Source: Planctomyces sp. (GTDB lineage: Bacteria; Planctomycetota; Planctomycetia; Planctomycetales; Planctomycetaceae). From it: 64,000 nt of DNA. Each line of letters starts with the position of its first letter. The stretch's first letter is position 1. Made by a program: the position numbers and the translations under genes. Under the pieces are notes generated by a model. The model was given only the letters and a program-made list of their open reading frames with translations. It was not told where the DNA came from and searched no databases. The DNA lies in NCBI GenBank assembly GCA_019636235.1, contig JAHBXW010000003.1, positions 374,001 to 438,000 on the forward strand, written 5' to 3'. Shown here piece by piece: positions 8,990-18,852 of the stretch.

Positions 8990-10423
8990 TCAACGCTGCG
9001 CCGCCCTGACGGCCGCGTTCATCGCGTCGCGCCAGTCCTCGAACAGCGGCGCCATTTCCGCGGCCGTCCTGCCCGCTCGGACACGGGACGGATCGAACGC
9101 GTCAATCGGTTCCGCCAGCGCGGGGTCGAACGCCGGGTTGGGGACGTTGAGCTGCGCGCCGACCGCGTCCCGCCAGGCGGTCAACTCATCGTGCAGCGCC
9201 GCCGCGCGGTCCACGTTCACAGCGGCGATGTCGTCCCCTTCGCCGGGATCCTGGCTGAGGTCAAACAGCTCGACGCGCCCCGTCTCGTAGTGGGCAACCA
9301 GCTTCCAGTCGCCGCGGCGGATCGAGCCCGCGGGACGCCCCCCCTGATTCGTGTAGTGCGGGAAATGGAAGCAGAACGCCCGCTCGGCGGGCGGCGCGCC
9401 CGACGTCAGCGCCCCGGCGATGCTGACGCCGTCGATCCCCTCCGGCGCCGCGCCGCCGCACCACTCCAGCAGCGTCGGCAGCCAGTCCGCGTGAACCATC
9501 GGCCAGTCGACCGTCTGCGGCGCGATCCGGCCCGGCCAGCGCACGATCTGCGGCACGCGCAGTCCCCCTTCATACAGGTAGCCCTTGCCCGCGCGCCACG
9601 GCGTGTTGTGCGTCGCTGGAGTGTTGGGCGTCTCCAGCACGTGCAGACCGCCGTTGTCCGAGGTGAAGATCACGATCGTGTTCTCCGCCAGACCGTTCCG
9701 GTCGAGCGCGTCCAGCAGCAGCCCCACGCTGTCGTCCAGCGTCTCGACCATCGCCGCGTACACCGGGTTGAACGCTTCGCGGTGCTTCTCGATGAGTTCC
9801 GGACGCGCGGCGAGGACGACATGCGGGTTGTTGTGCGGCAGATACAGGAAGAACGGCTTCTCCCGATGCGACTCGATGAACTCGATCGCCCGCCGCGTCA
9901 GCCCGTATTCCCCTTTGCCCCCTTCGTCCGGTCCCGGACGGGTGTCCGACTGACCCGGAAAGTATTCGTCGAAGCCCTGATCGGTGGGGAGATGCCCCGG
10001 CCCTCCCAGGTGCCATTTGCCGACGCAGGCCGTCGCGTAGCCCAATTCCCGCAGCCGCTCCGCCAGCGTCTGCTCCTCCAGCGCCAATTGCTGCGGAATC
10101 ACCGGATGCAGCAGTCGCTGGGCGGGGGTGTCGGGGCGTCCGGGCAGGAAGGTCGTCAGATGCAGCCGGGCCGGCGACTTCCCGGTCAACAGGCCCGCGC
10201 GGGACGCGGAACAAATTGACATCGAGCAGTACGCCGACGTGAACCGGGCGCCCTGCGACGCCAGCCGATCCAGATTCGGGGTCACGTGATCCTGACGACC
10301 GTCGCACCGCAGATCGTTGATGCCCAGGTCGTCCGCGAAGATCAACACGACGTTGGGGGGCGCGGCGTCCGCGGGACGGACGGCGACAAGGCACACGCAC
10401 ACGAACAGGGCGATCCGCGACAT
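8990..10423 (-). CDS. Secreted sulfatase
   Basis: This 477-residue type I sulfatase hydrolyses sulfate esters, probably on polysaccharides, outside the cytoplasm. A signal peptide (MSRIALFVCVCLVAVRPADA) precedes NVVLIFADDLG, whose Asp31-Asp32 bind calcium. The formylglycine site reads CSASRAGLLTG with Cys71 as the modified residue, the C-x-A-x-R variant of the usual C-x-P-x-R. Later motifs are GKWHLGG, FFLYLPHNNPH, TIVIFTSDNGG and the C-terminal GDWKLV segment. The frame extends upstream to 11527 across the antisense of dapF, which is not credible. The ATG at 10423 has GGAGAG 7 bases upstream. No sulfatase-maturing enzyme is adjacent. Confidence 0.93.
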   Translation of the reverse strand: MSRIALFVCVCLVAVRPADAAPPNVVLIFADDLGINDLRCDGRQDHVTPNLDRLASQGARFTSAYCSMSICSASRAGLLTGKSPARLHLTTFLPGRPDTPAQRLLHPVIPQQLALEEQTLAERLRELGYATACVGKWHLGGPGHLPTDQGFDEYFPGQSDTRPGPDEGGKGEYGLTRRAIEFIESHREKPFFLYLPHNNPHVVLAARPELIEKHREAFNPVYAAMVETLDDSVGLLLDALDRNGLAENTIVIFTSDNGGLHVLETPNTPATHNTPWRAGKGYLYEGGLRVPQIVRWPGRIAPQTVDWPMVHADWLPTLLEWCGGAAPEGIDGVSIAGALTSGAPPAERAFCFHFPHYTNQGGRPAGSIRRGDWKLVAHYETGRVELFDLSQDPGEGDDIAAVNVDRAAALHDELTAWRDAVGAQLNVPNPAFDPALAEPIDAFDPSRVRAGRTAAEMAPLFEDWRDAMNAAVRAAQR

Positions 10424-10621
10424 GGCGAGGCTCTCCAGTGGGGGCCGGCGCCGAAGCCCGACATCCGGAACCAGGCATCCGGCCCATGAACCGGCCACGG
10501 GGCCGGCGTGTCCAGCTCGAAGATTAGCGGTTGGCATTCCGAAATGCGGCTGTGAGAATGCGGATGCGCCCCCGCCGCGCAGGCCGGGAGCGGACGTCGA
10601 TCGATCGCAGGTTGAAGAGAC

Positions 10622-11458
10622 ATGCAGTTCACAAAAATGCAGGGGGCCGGCAACGATTACGTGTACGTCAACGCGTTCGAGGAGCGCCTGCCGTCGGACC
10701 TGCCGGAACTCGCCCGCCGGATCGCCGACCGGCATTTCGGCGTCGGCGGCGATGGCCTGGTCGTCATCGCCCCCTCGGAGCGGGCCGACGCGCGGATGCG
10801 GATGTTCAATCTCGACGGCAGCGAATCGGAGATGTGCGGCAACGCCATCCGCTGCGTCGGCAAGTATCTGTACGACCACGGCATCGCCCGCCAGGACGCG
10901 GTCCGGATCGAGACCGGCCGGGGCGTGTTGTCGCTGGACCTGGTCGTCGAGCGCGGCAAGGTGTCGCAGGCGCGAGTCAACATGGGGCCGCCGATTCTCG
11001 CCAGCGCGGAAATTCCCACGACGCTGCCGGGCGACCCGCCGCTGCGAGCCGCGCTGAATGTCGCGGGCCGGTCGCTGGAGGTCACCTGCGTGTCGATGGG
11101 CAACCCGCACTGCGTGATCCTCGTCGATGAACTCACGGATGAGCTGGTGCATGGGTTGGGGCCGCAGATCGAGCGGCACTCCGCGTTTCCACGAAAGACG
11201 AACGTGGAGTTCATGCGGATCATTTCGCCGCGCGAGTTCGAAATGCGCGTCTGGGAACGCGGCAGCGGGGAGACGCTGGCCTGCGGCACGGGGGCGTGCG
11301 CGTCGGCGGTGGCGGGAATCCTCAATGAACGGCTCGAACGCCGCGTCGTCGGGCGTCTGCTGGGGGGCGAACTGACGCTCGAATGGCCGGAGGGGGGGGA
11401 TGTGTTCATGACGGGACCGGCCGTCGAAGTCTTCACCGGCGACTGGCCCACGGTCTGA
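10622..11458 (+). CDS. dapF: Diaminopimelate epimerase
   Basis: DapF converts LL-diaminopimelate to the meso form for lysine and peptidoglycan synthesis. The 278-residue product matches the family length and starts [16 protein letters not shown]. The two catalytic cysteines are visible as Cys72 ([10 protein letters not shown]) and Cys221 ([15 protein letters not shown]). Upstream lies the divergent sulfatase, with about 200 bases between them. The gene stands alone, apart from other lysine-pathway genes. Confidence 0.97.
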   Translation: MQFTKMQGAGNDYVYVNAFEERLPSDLPELARRIADRHFGVGGDGLVVIAPSERADARMRMFNLDGSESEMCGNAIRCVGKYLYDHGIARQDAVRIETGRGVLSLDLVVERGKVSQARVNMGPPILASAEIPTTLPGDPPLRAALNVAGRSLEVTCVSMGNPHCVILVDELTDELVHGLGPQIERHSAFPRKTNVEFMRIISPREFEMRVWERGSGETLACGTGACASAVAGILNERLERRVVGRLLGGELTLEWPEGGDVFMTGPAVEVFTGDWPTV

Positions 11459-11706
11459 ACGGCACATGGATGGCGGAGCAATTTGTCCGTCGCCTGAGCC
11501 GGTGTTCACTTGCGGCGGGCTGTACAATCAGCCGCCGGGCCGCGACCGCATGTCGCGGATCGGGACAGGACGACGGACGGCGGCGGGATGTGCTTCCCGC
11601 GCCGGCCGCCCGGGCTCACGACGGCCTCATAACGAACCAGCCTTTGCATCGGGAGGCTGGGGTGACTGATGCGGCACGGACGCTGAGGTTGTCAAGGAGC
11701 GATGAG

Positions 11707-12711
11707 ATGTACTCTCCCCGATCCCAATCCGCCCGCCAGCGGCGTCGGCGAGTCCTGTCCCGGAATTCGGCCGCCGGGGCGCCGACCGACGAGGCTCAGC
11801 CCGACGACTCGTTGATCCACTCATACGACGACGACGTCGACGAGGACTCTCTCGACTCTCCGGATGCCGAAGAACACTCGGAGCTGGAGCCCGCGCCTGC
11901 GGAGCGGGCCGAGGCGGCAAGTTCCGTCGAGGCTTACGCGCCGCCGCCGAGTATCGCTGCGGCGACGCCTCCCGCTTCGCGAATCGCGCCCGCCGCGCCC
12001 GGCGCTGACGGGCCGCCGCCAAAATCCAAAACGCCTCCCGCGCGGACATGCGTCCCGGCCGCGGAGGAGCTTCCCCGGGGTCGCCCGGCGCCGGAACGTC
12101 CGCGGGATGTCCTCTGCGATCTGGCGTGGATGCCCCTCGCGCGGCGGCTGCTGGAATCGCGTCCCATCGTCTGGACGATCTCCGGTTACCGTCCTCCTTC
12201 TCCCGAACTCGGCGGCCGGCTCGTCGGCGACTGGTTCAGCGACCTGTGGCGGACCGGCAGCGACCGACAGGGAGACATTGTCATCGACAGCACCTGGCCG
12301 GGCGCGCTGCTCAGCGGCACGCACAACCGGTTCGGCGACCGCGTGCTGCGATTCCAGCCCGAAGTCGCGGTGCTGCTGTTCGGCGATCGCGATTCGGGGC
12401 ATGGCCTGCCGGGGCTGACCCGCTTCGAGCGGCAGCTGTCGGCGATGCTGGTGGCGCTGCGGAATCAGGGAGCGACGCCGCTGCTTGTGCCGCCTCCGGA
12501 CGATGGCCTGACGACGGACGAGCCGATTGACCGGCTGGTGTACCGCGAGGCCATCGTCGGGATCGCGAAGGAGCGGGATGCGCTGGTGCTTGAGCCGGAG
12601 CGGCAGAGCGCCGCCGACGGCGAGCCCGACTGGTCGCGTCAGGCGGCCGAGGCGCTGGCGGGCCGTTTGCTGGAGTGCATCGAACTGCTGCGCGCCGGCA
12701 TCAGCCAGTGA
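11707..12711 (+). CDS. SGNH-hydrolase-like protein with acidic low-complexity N-terminus
   Basis: This is a 334-residue protein. The first 125 residues are low-complexity, with an Asp/Glu-rich stretch (YDDDVDEDSLDSPDAEEHSE) and then Ala/Pro-rich sequence. The rest resembles an SGNH/GDSL fold: VGDWFSDLWR, IDSTWPGALLSG, VLRFQPEVAVLLFGDRDSG where a family member would have GxND, LRNQGATPLLVPPP, and a closing RDALVLEP. The usual Asp-x-x-His pair near the end is not evident, so catalytic activity is doubtful. The ATG at 11707 has AAGGAG 7 bases upstream, better than the open frame back to 11383 that overlaps dapF. Confidence 0.65.
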   Translation: MYSPRSQSARQRRRRVLSRNSAAGAPTDEAQPDDSLIHSYDDDVDEDSLDSPDAEEHSELEPAPAERAEAASSVEAYAPPPSIAAATPPASRIAPAAPGADGPPPKSKTPPARTCVPAAEELPRGRPAPERPRDVLCDLAWMPLARRLLESRPIVWTISGYRPPSPELGGRLVGDWFSDLWRTGSDRQGDIVIDSTWPGALLSGTHNRFGDRVLRFQPEVAVLLFGDRDSGHGLPGLTRFERQLSAMLVALRNQGATPLLVPPPDDGLTTDEPIDRLVYREAIVGIAKERDALVLEPERQSAADGEPDWSRQAAEALAGRLLECIELLRAGISQ

Positions 12712-12759
12712 GGTCCGCAGCGGATCACGGCGCTGAGCGGCCAGCAGGCGCGGGTCTGA

Positions 12760-13401
12760 TCACGCGACGGCGGAAGGTTCCGCGCGTTCCAGGACGTAGA
12801 GGGCGCTGTGCGCCCGCAGATTGGCGCCCCAGGCGCGATCAACGGCCCGGCCGCCGATCATCGGCAGTTCCTTGACGATCCGGAAGTTGCCCCGCGCGGC
12901 GAGTTCGCGGAAGTCGCGCATCGTCAGAAAATGGACGTTGGGCGACTCGTACCATTCGTACGGCAGCGCGTCGGTCACCGGAGCCCGGCCCCCGATCGCC
13001 ACCTGCAATCGCACCTTCCAGTGACCGAAGTTGGGCACGACGACCAGCGCTCGATGCGCCACCCGGAAGATCTCCTCCAGCACGGCCCGCGGTCGGCTGA
13101 CCTGCTGCAGCGTCTGGCTGAGCACCGCGTAATCGAAGCAGCGATCCGGCACGTCCAGCATGTCGACGTTCAGGTCGGCGCGGAGGATCGGCAGTCCGCG
13201 CTCGATGCCGGCGACGATCAGATCCTGATCCCGCTCGACCCCCAGCACCGAGCAGCGATGCTCGTCCCTTAACCGGGCCAGCAGCCGACCGTCGCCGCAG
13301 CCGAGGTCCAGCACGCGGCTGCCGGGTTCGATCTGGCTCATCAGCAGGGCGTCCGTCAGGACGTCCCGGGGATCGGGCATGAAAATCCGCTTGGCGCACA
13401 T
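12760..13401 (-). CDS. metW: MetW-like methyltransferase
   Basis: This is a 213-residue SAM-dependent methyltransferase-fold protein of the MetW family, which works with homoserine O-acyltransferase (MetX) in methionine synthesis. The SAM-binding motif VLDLGCGDGRLL is clear, followed by VLGVERDQD, the MetW-typical FDYAVLSQTLQQV, RALVVVPNFGHW and YEWYESPNVHFLT. metX is not adjacent. The start at 13401 (MCAKRIFMPDPRDVL) is preferred to the longer frame overlapping the upstream protease gene; a second ATG at 13380 is possible. It lies 43 bases after the protease gene and is probably co-transcribed with it. Confidence 0.85.
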   Translation of the reverse strand: MCAKRIFMPDPRDVLTDALLMSQIEPGSRVLDLGCGDGRLLARLRDEHRCSVLGVERDQDLIVAGIERGLPILRADLNVDMLDVPDRCFDYAVLSQTLQQVSRPRAVLEEIFRVAHRALVVVPNFGHWKVRLQVAIGGRAPVTDALPYEWYESPNVHFLTMRDFRELAARGNFRIVKELPMIGGRAVDRAWGANLRAHSALYVLERAEPSAVA

Positions 13402-13444
13402 GTCGGCGAGTGGGTCGAACGAGAACTGGAACAATCCCGGGATG

Positions 13445-14491
13445 TCAGCGGTCAGCCGCGTCCTGGCGAAGGCCCGGCAGCCAGCCGAACAGATACATCG
13501 CCCGCGGCACGTTGGCCTCCCACAACCGCGCCAAGGGGTCGAGCGCCCCCGCCTCCGTTGCGGGGTCCGGCGCGTCCGAGCGGCCCAGCACGACATCGAT
13601 CAACCCGGAGGGCTGCTGATACTGAATCACACGCACCGACGTCAGTTCCAGCTTCTGCTGGAGGGCCGCCAGCGCGTCCTCCTCGAAGCCGATCGAGTCG
13701 ATCATGCCGTTCTCGAGCGCCTGCGTGGCCGTGTAGATCTGTCCCGTCGCCAGGGCCCGGATCTGGTCGGGATCGAGATTTCCGCGGCCGTCGTCGATGA
13801 CTTCCACGAACCGGTCGAACGCATCGGCCAGAATCTTTTCCCAGACCGCCTGCTCGTCGGGAGTCAGCTCCTTGAGCGGATCGAGCGAATTCTTGAACGG
13901 TCCGGTCACGAGCGGCTCGGATTTCACGCCCCAGGTCCGGGCCAGGTCCGCCAGGTTGTAGCGCGGCACGATGACGCCGATCGAACCCGTCCAGGTCGTC
14001 GGCTCGGCGAAAATCTTCGCCTCCGGGCCGCCCCCCATCGCCACGTAATAGCCGCCGGAGGCCGCCAGCCGCTTCATCGCCACGTACACCGGCTTCTTGT
14101 CCCGCAGCCGACGCAGCCGATCGTAAATCTGGTGACTGTCCGCGACGAGGCCGCCCGGACTGTCGACGACCAGCAGCACTCCGCGGACCCGGTTGTCCTC
14201 GGCGGCGGCGTCAATGGCCTTGATCCAGCGCTCCGTGAACGGCGGCATGATGACGCCGCGAATCTCGATCCGGGCGATCTTGGACATCGATGTCAGCGTG
14301 CCGCTGTGGAACTTCTCGAACGGCGGTTTGTTGCCGGAGGAGTAATTCCGGTAGGCCGCCAGCTGCGTGAAGTTGAAGAACACGGAGACCAGGAACAGCA
14401 CGACCATGACCTTCAGCGCCCGGCGTCCCCGGGGCGGAGGCAGAAAGGCGGGCGGCGGAGGCGGAGGCGTAGTCGCGGCGGGTTCAGGCAT
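13445..14491 (-). CDS. sppA: SppA-type signal peptide peptidase (S49 family)
   Basis: This 348-residue membrane-anchored serine protease degrades cleaved signal peptides. It has a Pro-rich cytoplasmic start, one membrane segment (ALKVMVVLFLVSVFFNFTQL, residues about 25-45) and one S49 domain. The nucleophile Ser is in TWTGSIGVIVP, preceded by the LLVVDSPGGLVADS strand and the RLAASGGYYVAMGG loop. GQIYTATQALENGMIDSIG is the conserved C-terminal segment. Its length matches the short bacterial SppA form with a single domain. It probably heads a transcript that includes metW. Confidence 0.92.
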   Translation of the reverse strand: MPEPAATTPPPPPPAFLPPPRGRRALKVMVVLFLVSVFFNFTQLAAYRNYSSGNKPPFEKFHSGTLTSMSKIARIEIRGVIMPPFTERWIKAIDAAAEDNRVRGVLLVVDSPGGLVADSHQIYDRLRRLRDKKPVYVAMKRLAASGGYYVAMGGGPEAKIFAEPTTWTGSIGVIVPRYNLADLARTWGVKSEPLVTGPFKNSLDPLKELTPDEQAVWEKILADAFDRFVEVIDDGRGNLDPDQIRALATGQIYTATQALENGMIDSIGFEEDALAALQQKLELTSVRVIQYQQPSGLIDVVLGRSDAPDPATEAGALDPLARLWEANVPRAMYLFGWLPGLRQDAADR

Positions 14492-14723
14492 CGGAGCGTC
14501 AGACTGGGAAAACTGGCTCGACTTTTCCTCGAAATCCGTCCCTGAGGCGTGAGCGGGTTGTCGGTCCGGATTCCGAGCCCTGCGAGCCGCATGGCCGTCA
14601 CATCACGCAGGATCGTCGACGATACAAACGAAACAGCGGGACAACGGAACCGATCGTACGGACTTCGCGGCTCGCGGCCAATTCGGTCGGACATTCGCTT
14701 TTGACACGGACGGGAGGATCGGA

Positions 14724-16661
14724 ATGGCGGAACAGACTCGCGACACGCGCAGGCTGGTTCAGATGCTGCTGACGGGGGGCGCGACGGCCGGCGTGTCCGC
14801 AGCCCTGTTCGTGGCGCTTCCGACGTCCGGCGAATCGCACAAACGCACGGCCTCCGGCGTTCCGAACGTGCATCCCGCCCGGCTGCCCGATTCCGTCGCC
14901 GAAGCCCGTCCGCTCTCGGTCGACGACCCGCTGATCCTGCAGACCGCCGGACGCCGCCGCGCCCGCCGTCAGCAGATTGCCGACGACGCCGCGCGTGACG
15001 CCGCCGCTCAACTCCCCGCGCCGCCGCAGGTGCCGACGCCGCAGGCCGCCCACGGGCAGCAATCGCCGGCGAACGGCGCCGCGCAGCCGCAACCGCTCGC
15101 CACTCCCGCCCACCTGTCTCCCGTCGAACGGGAACTCCAGCGGCTGTATGCCGAAAACGGCATCGAGATGCCCCAGCTTCCCAGTCAGGGCCAGTCCGGC
15201 GCCCCGGCCGGGCCCGCTCTCAGAACGCAAATGCCGCAACAGGCCGGCCCGCCGGCGACGGCCGCTCAACCAGCGCCCGTCGCTCCCGCGCCGCAGGTCC
15301 AGACCAACGCCATCCCGGCGCCGACCTCGCCGCCTGCAGTCGCCCCGACGCCGTCTCCGACGCCGTCCGCCGATCGGCCGTTGAAGCCCGTCCCGGAGCG
15401 GATCGTCGATATCCGCCCCGATGCGGGGTCGACCGATGCCGAAGCTCCGCCCCGGAAAAAGGGCCTCCTGGAGCGGTTCGGACTTCGCAAGGACGACGCG
15501 GGCAGCGTGCCTCCCCAGGAGCCGCGCCCCTACGTGCCGCCGGCGACGCTCGCCGAATCGCAGCAGATGGCGGACGCACAGCCGCTCAATGAAGCGCCGC
15601 CGCCGCCCGTCACTGACGATGTTTTCGGACAGGCGGCAATCGCCGAGGCCGATGCCTCCACGCCGGCGGCGATCGACGCGGAGGCCGTCCAGGACGAACT
15701 GGCAGCGGACAGCGAACCGCCGCTGCATCCGCTGGCTGAACGCAATTACGCACGCGAGTTGTTCGGCGCGGAGCCTGCGCCGGAACCGGTTCATACGCCT
15801 GCCGCCGTGACGCCCGATCTGCAGGCCTTCATTCCGGCAGCGCCCGAGGCGGACCTGGCCGAAAACTTCGACGAAGAACTCCTCGACGAATTCGACGAGT
15901 CCGACGCGATGTTCGCGTTCGAAGGCGAGGACGCCGAAGAAGAACTGATTTTCGAGAAGAAGCCGCATCCGCTGGCACAGCTGGACGAAGAGCCGGCGCC
16001 GCGGACTCGGTCGCAGGGATCGCCGGCCGCCGTGCCCGAGCCGGTCGCCGAGGCGCTCGAGGAGTCCGAGCCCGAGGAGCCCTTCAATCCCTTCACCGGA
16101 CTGCGGCTCGAGGAGCGGAACTGGGACGACGCTCCGTCCATGCCCCCGCTGCCTCCTCCAGACCTGCATTCGCGCGATCCGTTCGAGGGAGTCGAATTGC
16201 CCCGCCCGACGCGGGACGAAGACTGGTCGGAAACCGAGGAACACGATCCCGTGCCGCTGCCCTCCGCCCGGACGCCCGGCCTGACGGTCAGCCATTCGAC
16301 GCCCTCCCGGCGGACGCTCGTCGACATTTCCCGCGAGCATGCCGTCAGCGGGTACTGCCCGGTGCAGCTCCGCGACCAGCGGCAGTTGACGAAGGGGCAG
16401 ACACGGTTCGCCTCGGAGTTCGACGGGCAGGTGTACCTGCTGTCATCGGCGGACGCCCGGCAGCGGTTCGAGGCTTCGCCTCAGCGATACGCTCCGGCCG
16501 CCCAGGGGCAGGACATCGTGATCCGCCGGGACGAGGGCGCCAACGTGCCGGGATCTCTGGAGTTCTCAGTGTGGTATCAGGGCCGACTGTTCGCGTTCTC
16601 GTCGGCTGAGACGCTGCAGACTTTCATCGGAGCGCCGCGGGCGTATTCACGCGGCGAATGA
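14724..16661 (+). CDS. Pro/Ala-rich anchored protein with two C-terminal YHS-like repeats
   Basis: This is a 645-residue protein of unknown function. An N-terminal hydrophobic segment (MLLTGGATAGVSAALFVALP) may be a signal anchor. Residues about 60-490 are Pro/Ala/Gln-rich and then acidic, with no recognisable fold. The last 110 residues resemble a YHS-type metal-binding domain: SGYCPVQL, then FDGQVYLLSSADARQRFEA ending SPQRY. A second similar copy follows (YQGRLFAFSSAETLQTFIG ending APRAY). The first keeps a cysteine; the second does not. GGGAGGA lies 5 bases before the ATG, and an intrinsic terminator follows the stop closely. Confidence 0.7.
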   Translation: MAEQTRDTRRLVQMLLTGGATAGVSAALFVALPTSGESHKRTASGVPNVHPARLPDSVAEARPLSVDDPLILQTAGRRRARRQQIADDAARDAAAQLPAPPQVPTPQAAHGQQSPANGAAQPQPLATPAHLSPVERELQRLYAENGIEMPQLPSQGQSGAPAGPALRTQMPQQAGPPATAAQPAPVAPAPQVQTNAIPAPTSPPAVAPTPSPTPSADRPLKPVPERIVDIRPDAGSTDAEAPPRKKGLLERFGLRKDDAGSVPPQEPRPYVPPATLAESQQMADAQPLNEAPPPPVTDDVFGQAAIAEADASTPAAIDAEAVQDELAADSEPPLHPLAERNYARELFGAEPAPEPVHTPAAVTPDLQAFIPAAPEADLAENFDEELLDEFDESDAMFAFEGEDAEEELIFEKKPHPLAQLDEEPAPRTRSQGSPAAVPEPVAEALEESEPEEPFNPFTGLRLEERNWDDAPSMPPLPPPDLHSRDPFEGVELPRPTRDEDWSETEEHDPVPLPSARTPGLTVSHSTPSRRTLVDISREHAVSGYCPVQLRDQRQLTKGQTRFASEFDGQVYLLSSADARQRFEASPQRYAPAAQGQDIVIRRDEGANVPGSLEFSVWYQGRLFAFSSAETLQTFIGAPRAYSRGE

Positions 16662-16672
16662 GAAACGGACGC

Positions 16673-16708
16673 CCCCGGGGACGCCTGACGCTGCGGCCCC
16701 GGGGTTTT
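16673..16708 (+). terminator. Intrinsic terminator after the YHS-like protein
   Basis: Two CCCCGGGG blocks, able to pair with each other across a 20-base loop, are followed by TTTT. The position is 12 bases past the stop codon. The remaining gap to gltX (16709-17027) holds a short AT-rich patch (TTCAAATATTAAG) and no gene or RNA I can recognise; it is presumably the gltX promoter and leader. Confidence 0.65.
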
Positions 16709-17027
16709 CAAATATTAAGCGCTGCTGCCTGTGATGCCGGGAAGGGGGGACGCCTTCCGGCGATGACGCCACAGCCCTCGCTGCTCGCTTTGAGCCGCGG
16801 GGGTTGTTTTCGTTGACGGAGCCGCCGGGCTCGCGTTCCGGCCGAGGGTCGGCTCCCGCAGGATACGGCGGCTGCGGTTGGCGATCCGCAACGGAACTCC
16901 CTCCGCTCCGGTCGCGGGGGGCGTCGGCGGTTCCTACACTGAGTCGCTTCGACCTGCCGCGGACCGTGAGGCGTCTGTCGCCCGGGCCGCCGCTGTTTCA
17001 TCCGGCCCCGCAGGGAGCCGCCCATCC

Positions 17028-18596
17028 ATGACCGTCCGCACCCGATTCGCACCGTCTCCCACCGGTTACATGCACATTGGCGGCATGCGAACGGCCCTGT
17101 TCAACTGGCTGTGGGCGCGGCGCCACGGCGGACAGTTCATCCTCCGCATTGACGACACGGACAAGGTCCGGAACCTGGACGCGGCCCTGCAGCCGATCCT
17201 GCACGCCTTCCGCTGGCTGGGCCTCGAGTGGGACGAGGGTCCCGAGATCGGGGGGCCGCGCGGGCCGTACTTCCAGTCGCAGCGCGGCGAGTTTTACGCG
17301 GCGGCCGCGGCGCGGCTGCTGGCGTCCGGCGCGGCCTACCGCGATTACGACACTCCGGAGCAGATCAAAGCCGACCGGGAAGCGGCCGAGAAGGAAAAAC
17401 GCCCGTACATCACCGTCCGCCGTTCGCTCGAGTTGTCCGACGCCCAGCGGGCCGCCTGCGAGGCTGAGGGACGCCCGTCCGTCGTCCGATTGCTCGTGCC
17501 GCGCGACCGCAAAGTCAGCGTCGATGACCACGTCCGCGGACGCGTCGAATGGGACTGCGGCCTGATCCCCGACCCGGTCATTCTCCGCAGCGACGGATCT
17601 CCCTTGTACAACTTCGCGACGGTGGTCGATGACGTCGCGTTTGAAATCACGCACGTCATCCGGGCCGAGGAACATCTCACCAACACGGCGGTGCAGCTTT
17701 TGATTTACGAGGCGCTGCAGGCGCCGACCCCCGAGTTCGCCCACATTCCGTTCGTCGCCGCGCCGGGCACGACCCGCAAACTCAGCAAACGGGAGTTGGG
17801 CAAGTACCGCACGAATCCGCAGTTCAAGCGGATGTTCGACGTCGCAGACTCCGTCCTGCCGCGGCTGGGGCTGGCCTGCGACGACGCCCTCAACCCCGTG
17901 ATGGTCGCCTTCTATGAGGAGGTTGGGTTTCTTCCGGAAGCCGTGCTTAACGCGCTGGCCCGTCTGGGTTGGTCGCTCGACGATCGGACGGAATACATGT
18001 CGCGGGAGTTCCTGGTCGAGAACTTCTCGCTGGACCGCGTCGTCAAAGGAGCCGCGGCCCTCGATCCGGACAAGCTGTTCGCCTTCCAGGAGCACTGGAT
18101 GGGGCAGCGGCCGCCGGAAGTCAAAGTGGAACGCTGCCTGGCGAACCTCGTGCGGGCGGGCCTTGTGGCGGCGCCCGTCACGGCCGAATCCCGGGCCTTC
18201 GTGGAGCGCCTCGTCGCGGCCCTGGGGGAGAGAATCAAAGTGTTCTCGGACATCGTCGGTTATGACGAGTATTTCGTCGCCGACGAGGACCTGCGCTACG
18301 ACGACAAGGCGTTCGAAAAGCGGATCATGAAGCCCGAGCGGGCGCTGCCGCTGCTGACGTCCTACCGGCAGTCCCTGCAGGAGTGCCCGTCATTCAGCGC
18401 GGCCGATCTGGAGACGCATCTGCGGACGTTCATTGACGCCCAGGGAGTGGGTCTGGCGGACATCGTGCATGCGATTCGAGTCGCGACGACGGGCAAGCCG
18501 GCCGGTCCGGGTCTGTTCGACTGCCTGGAGCTGCTGGGACGCGACCGCACGCTGCATCGCCTGGACCTGGCGATCGCCCGGGCATCAGCGGCATAG
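17028..18596 (+). CDS. gltX: Glutamyl-tRNA synthetase
   Basis: GltX charges tRNA-Glu with glutamate. The product has 522 residues, within the family's usual range. The class I HIGH signature is MHIGG at residues 15-19 after RFAPSPTGY, and the KMSKS equivalent is KLSKR at 251-255. [18 protein letters not shown] and [10 protein letters not shown] are further GluRS motifs. The region after the first half of the catalytic fold lacks the zinc-binding cysteines of the E. coli enzyme. The C-terminal half is helical, as expected for the anticodon-binding part, although weakly conserved. The ATG at 17028 has GGGAG about 10 bases upstream; the open frame back to 16878 is not needed. Whether it is discriminating or non-discriminating cannot be told. 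Confidence 0.95.
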   Translation: MTVRTRFAPSPTGYMHIGGMRTALFNWLWARRHGGQFILRIDDTDKVRNLDAALQPILHAFRWLGLEWDEGPEIGGPRGPYFQSQRGEFYAAAAARLLASGAAYRDYDTPEQIKADREAAEKEKRPYITVRRSLELSDAQRAACEAEGRPSVVRLLVPRDRKVSVDDHVRGRVEWDCGLIPDPVILRSDGSPLYNFATVVDDVAFEITHVIRAEEHLTNTAVQLLIYEALQAPTPEFAHIPFVAAPGTTRKLSKRELGKYRTNPQFKRMFDVADSVLPRLGLACDDALNPVMVAFYEEVGFLPEAVLNALARLGWSLDDRTEYMSREFLVENFSLDRVVKGAAALDPDKLFAFQEHWMGQRPPEVKVERCLANLVRAGLVAAPVTAESRAFVERLVAALGERIKVFSDIVGYDEYFVADEDLRYDDKAFEKRIMKPERALPLLTSYRQSLQECPSFSAADLETHLRTFIDAQGVGLADIVHAIRVATTGKPAGPGLFDCLELLGRDRTLHRLDLAIARASAA

Positions 18597-18852
18597 CCCG
18601 CCCGGTTTGCTGGGGCCGACTTCACGGTTCCCGCGGGAATTCCGGGACATTCCGGTCGTCGGGGCCGCACGTCGAGGCCGGTCCGCAAACTCGCCCGGGC
18701 CGGCGCCCGAACAACCCGCACGCGCGGCAAATCGCGCACGAGATTCCTTTCGCGACTGATCGCGACACCCGGTGCAATGGCCTCCACCGGACGATCGGCC
18801 GATACGAATGCCGGGCTCTTTCCCGTCGCTCGTGATACAGGAACTGTGCGAA

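Noticed and set aside
14598-16340. 580-residue Arg/Gly-rich minus-strand frame opposite the YHS-like protein
   Set aside because: Composition is a mirror of the Pro/Ala-rich plus-strand gene, which has a good ribosome site and terminator.
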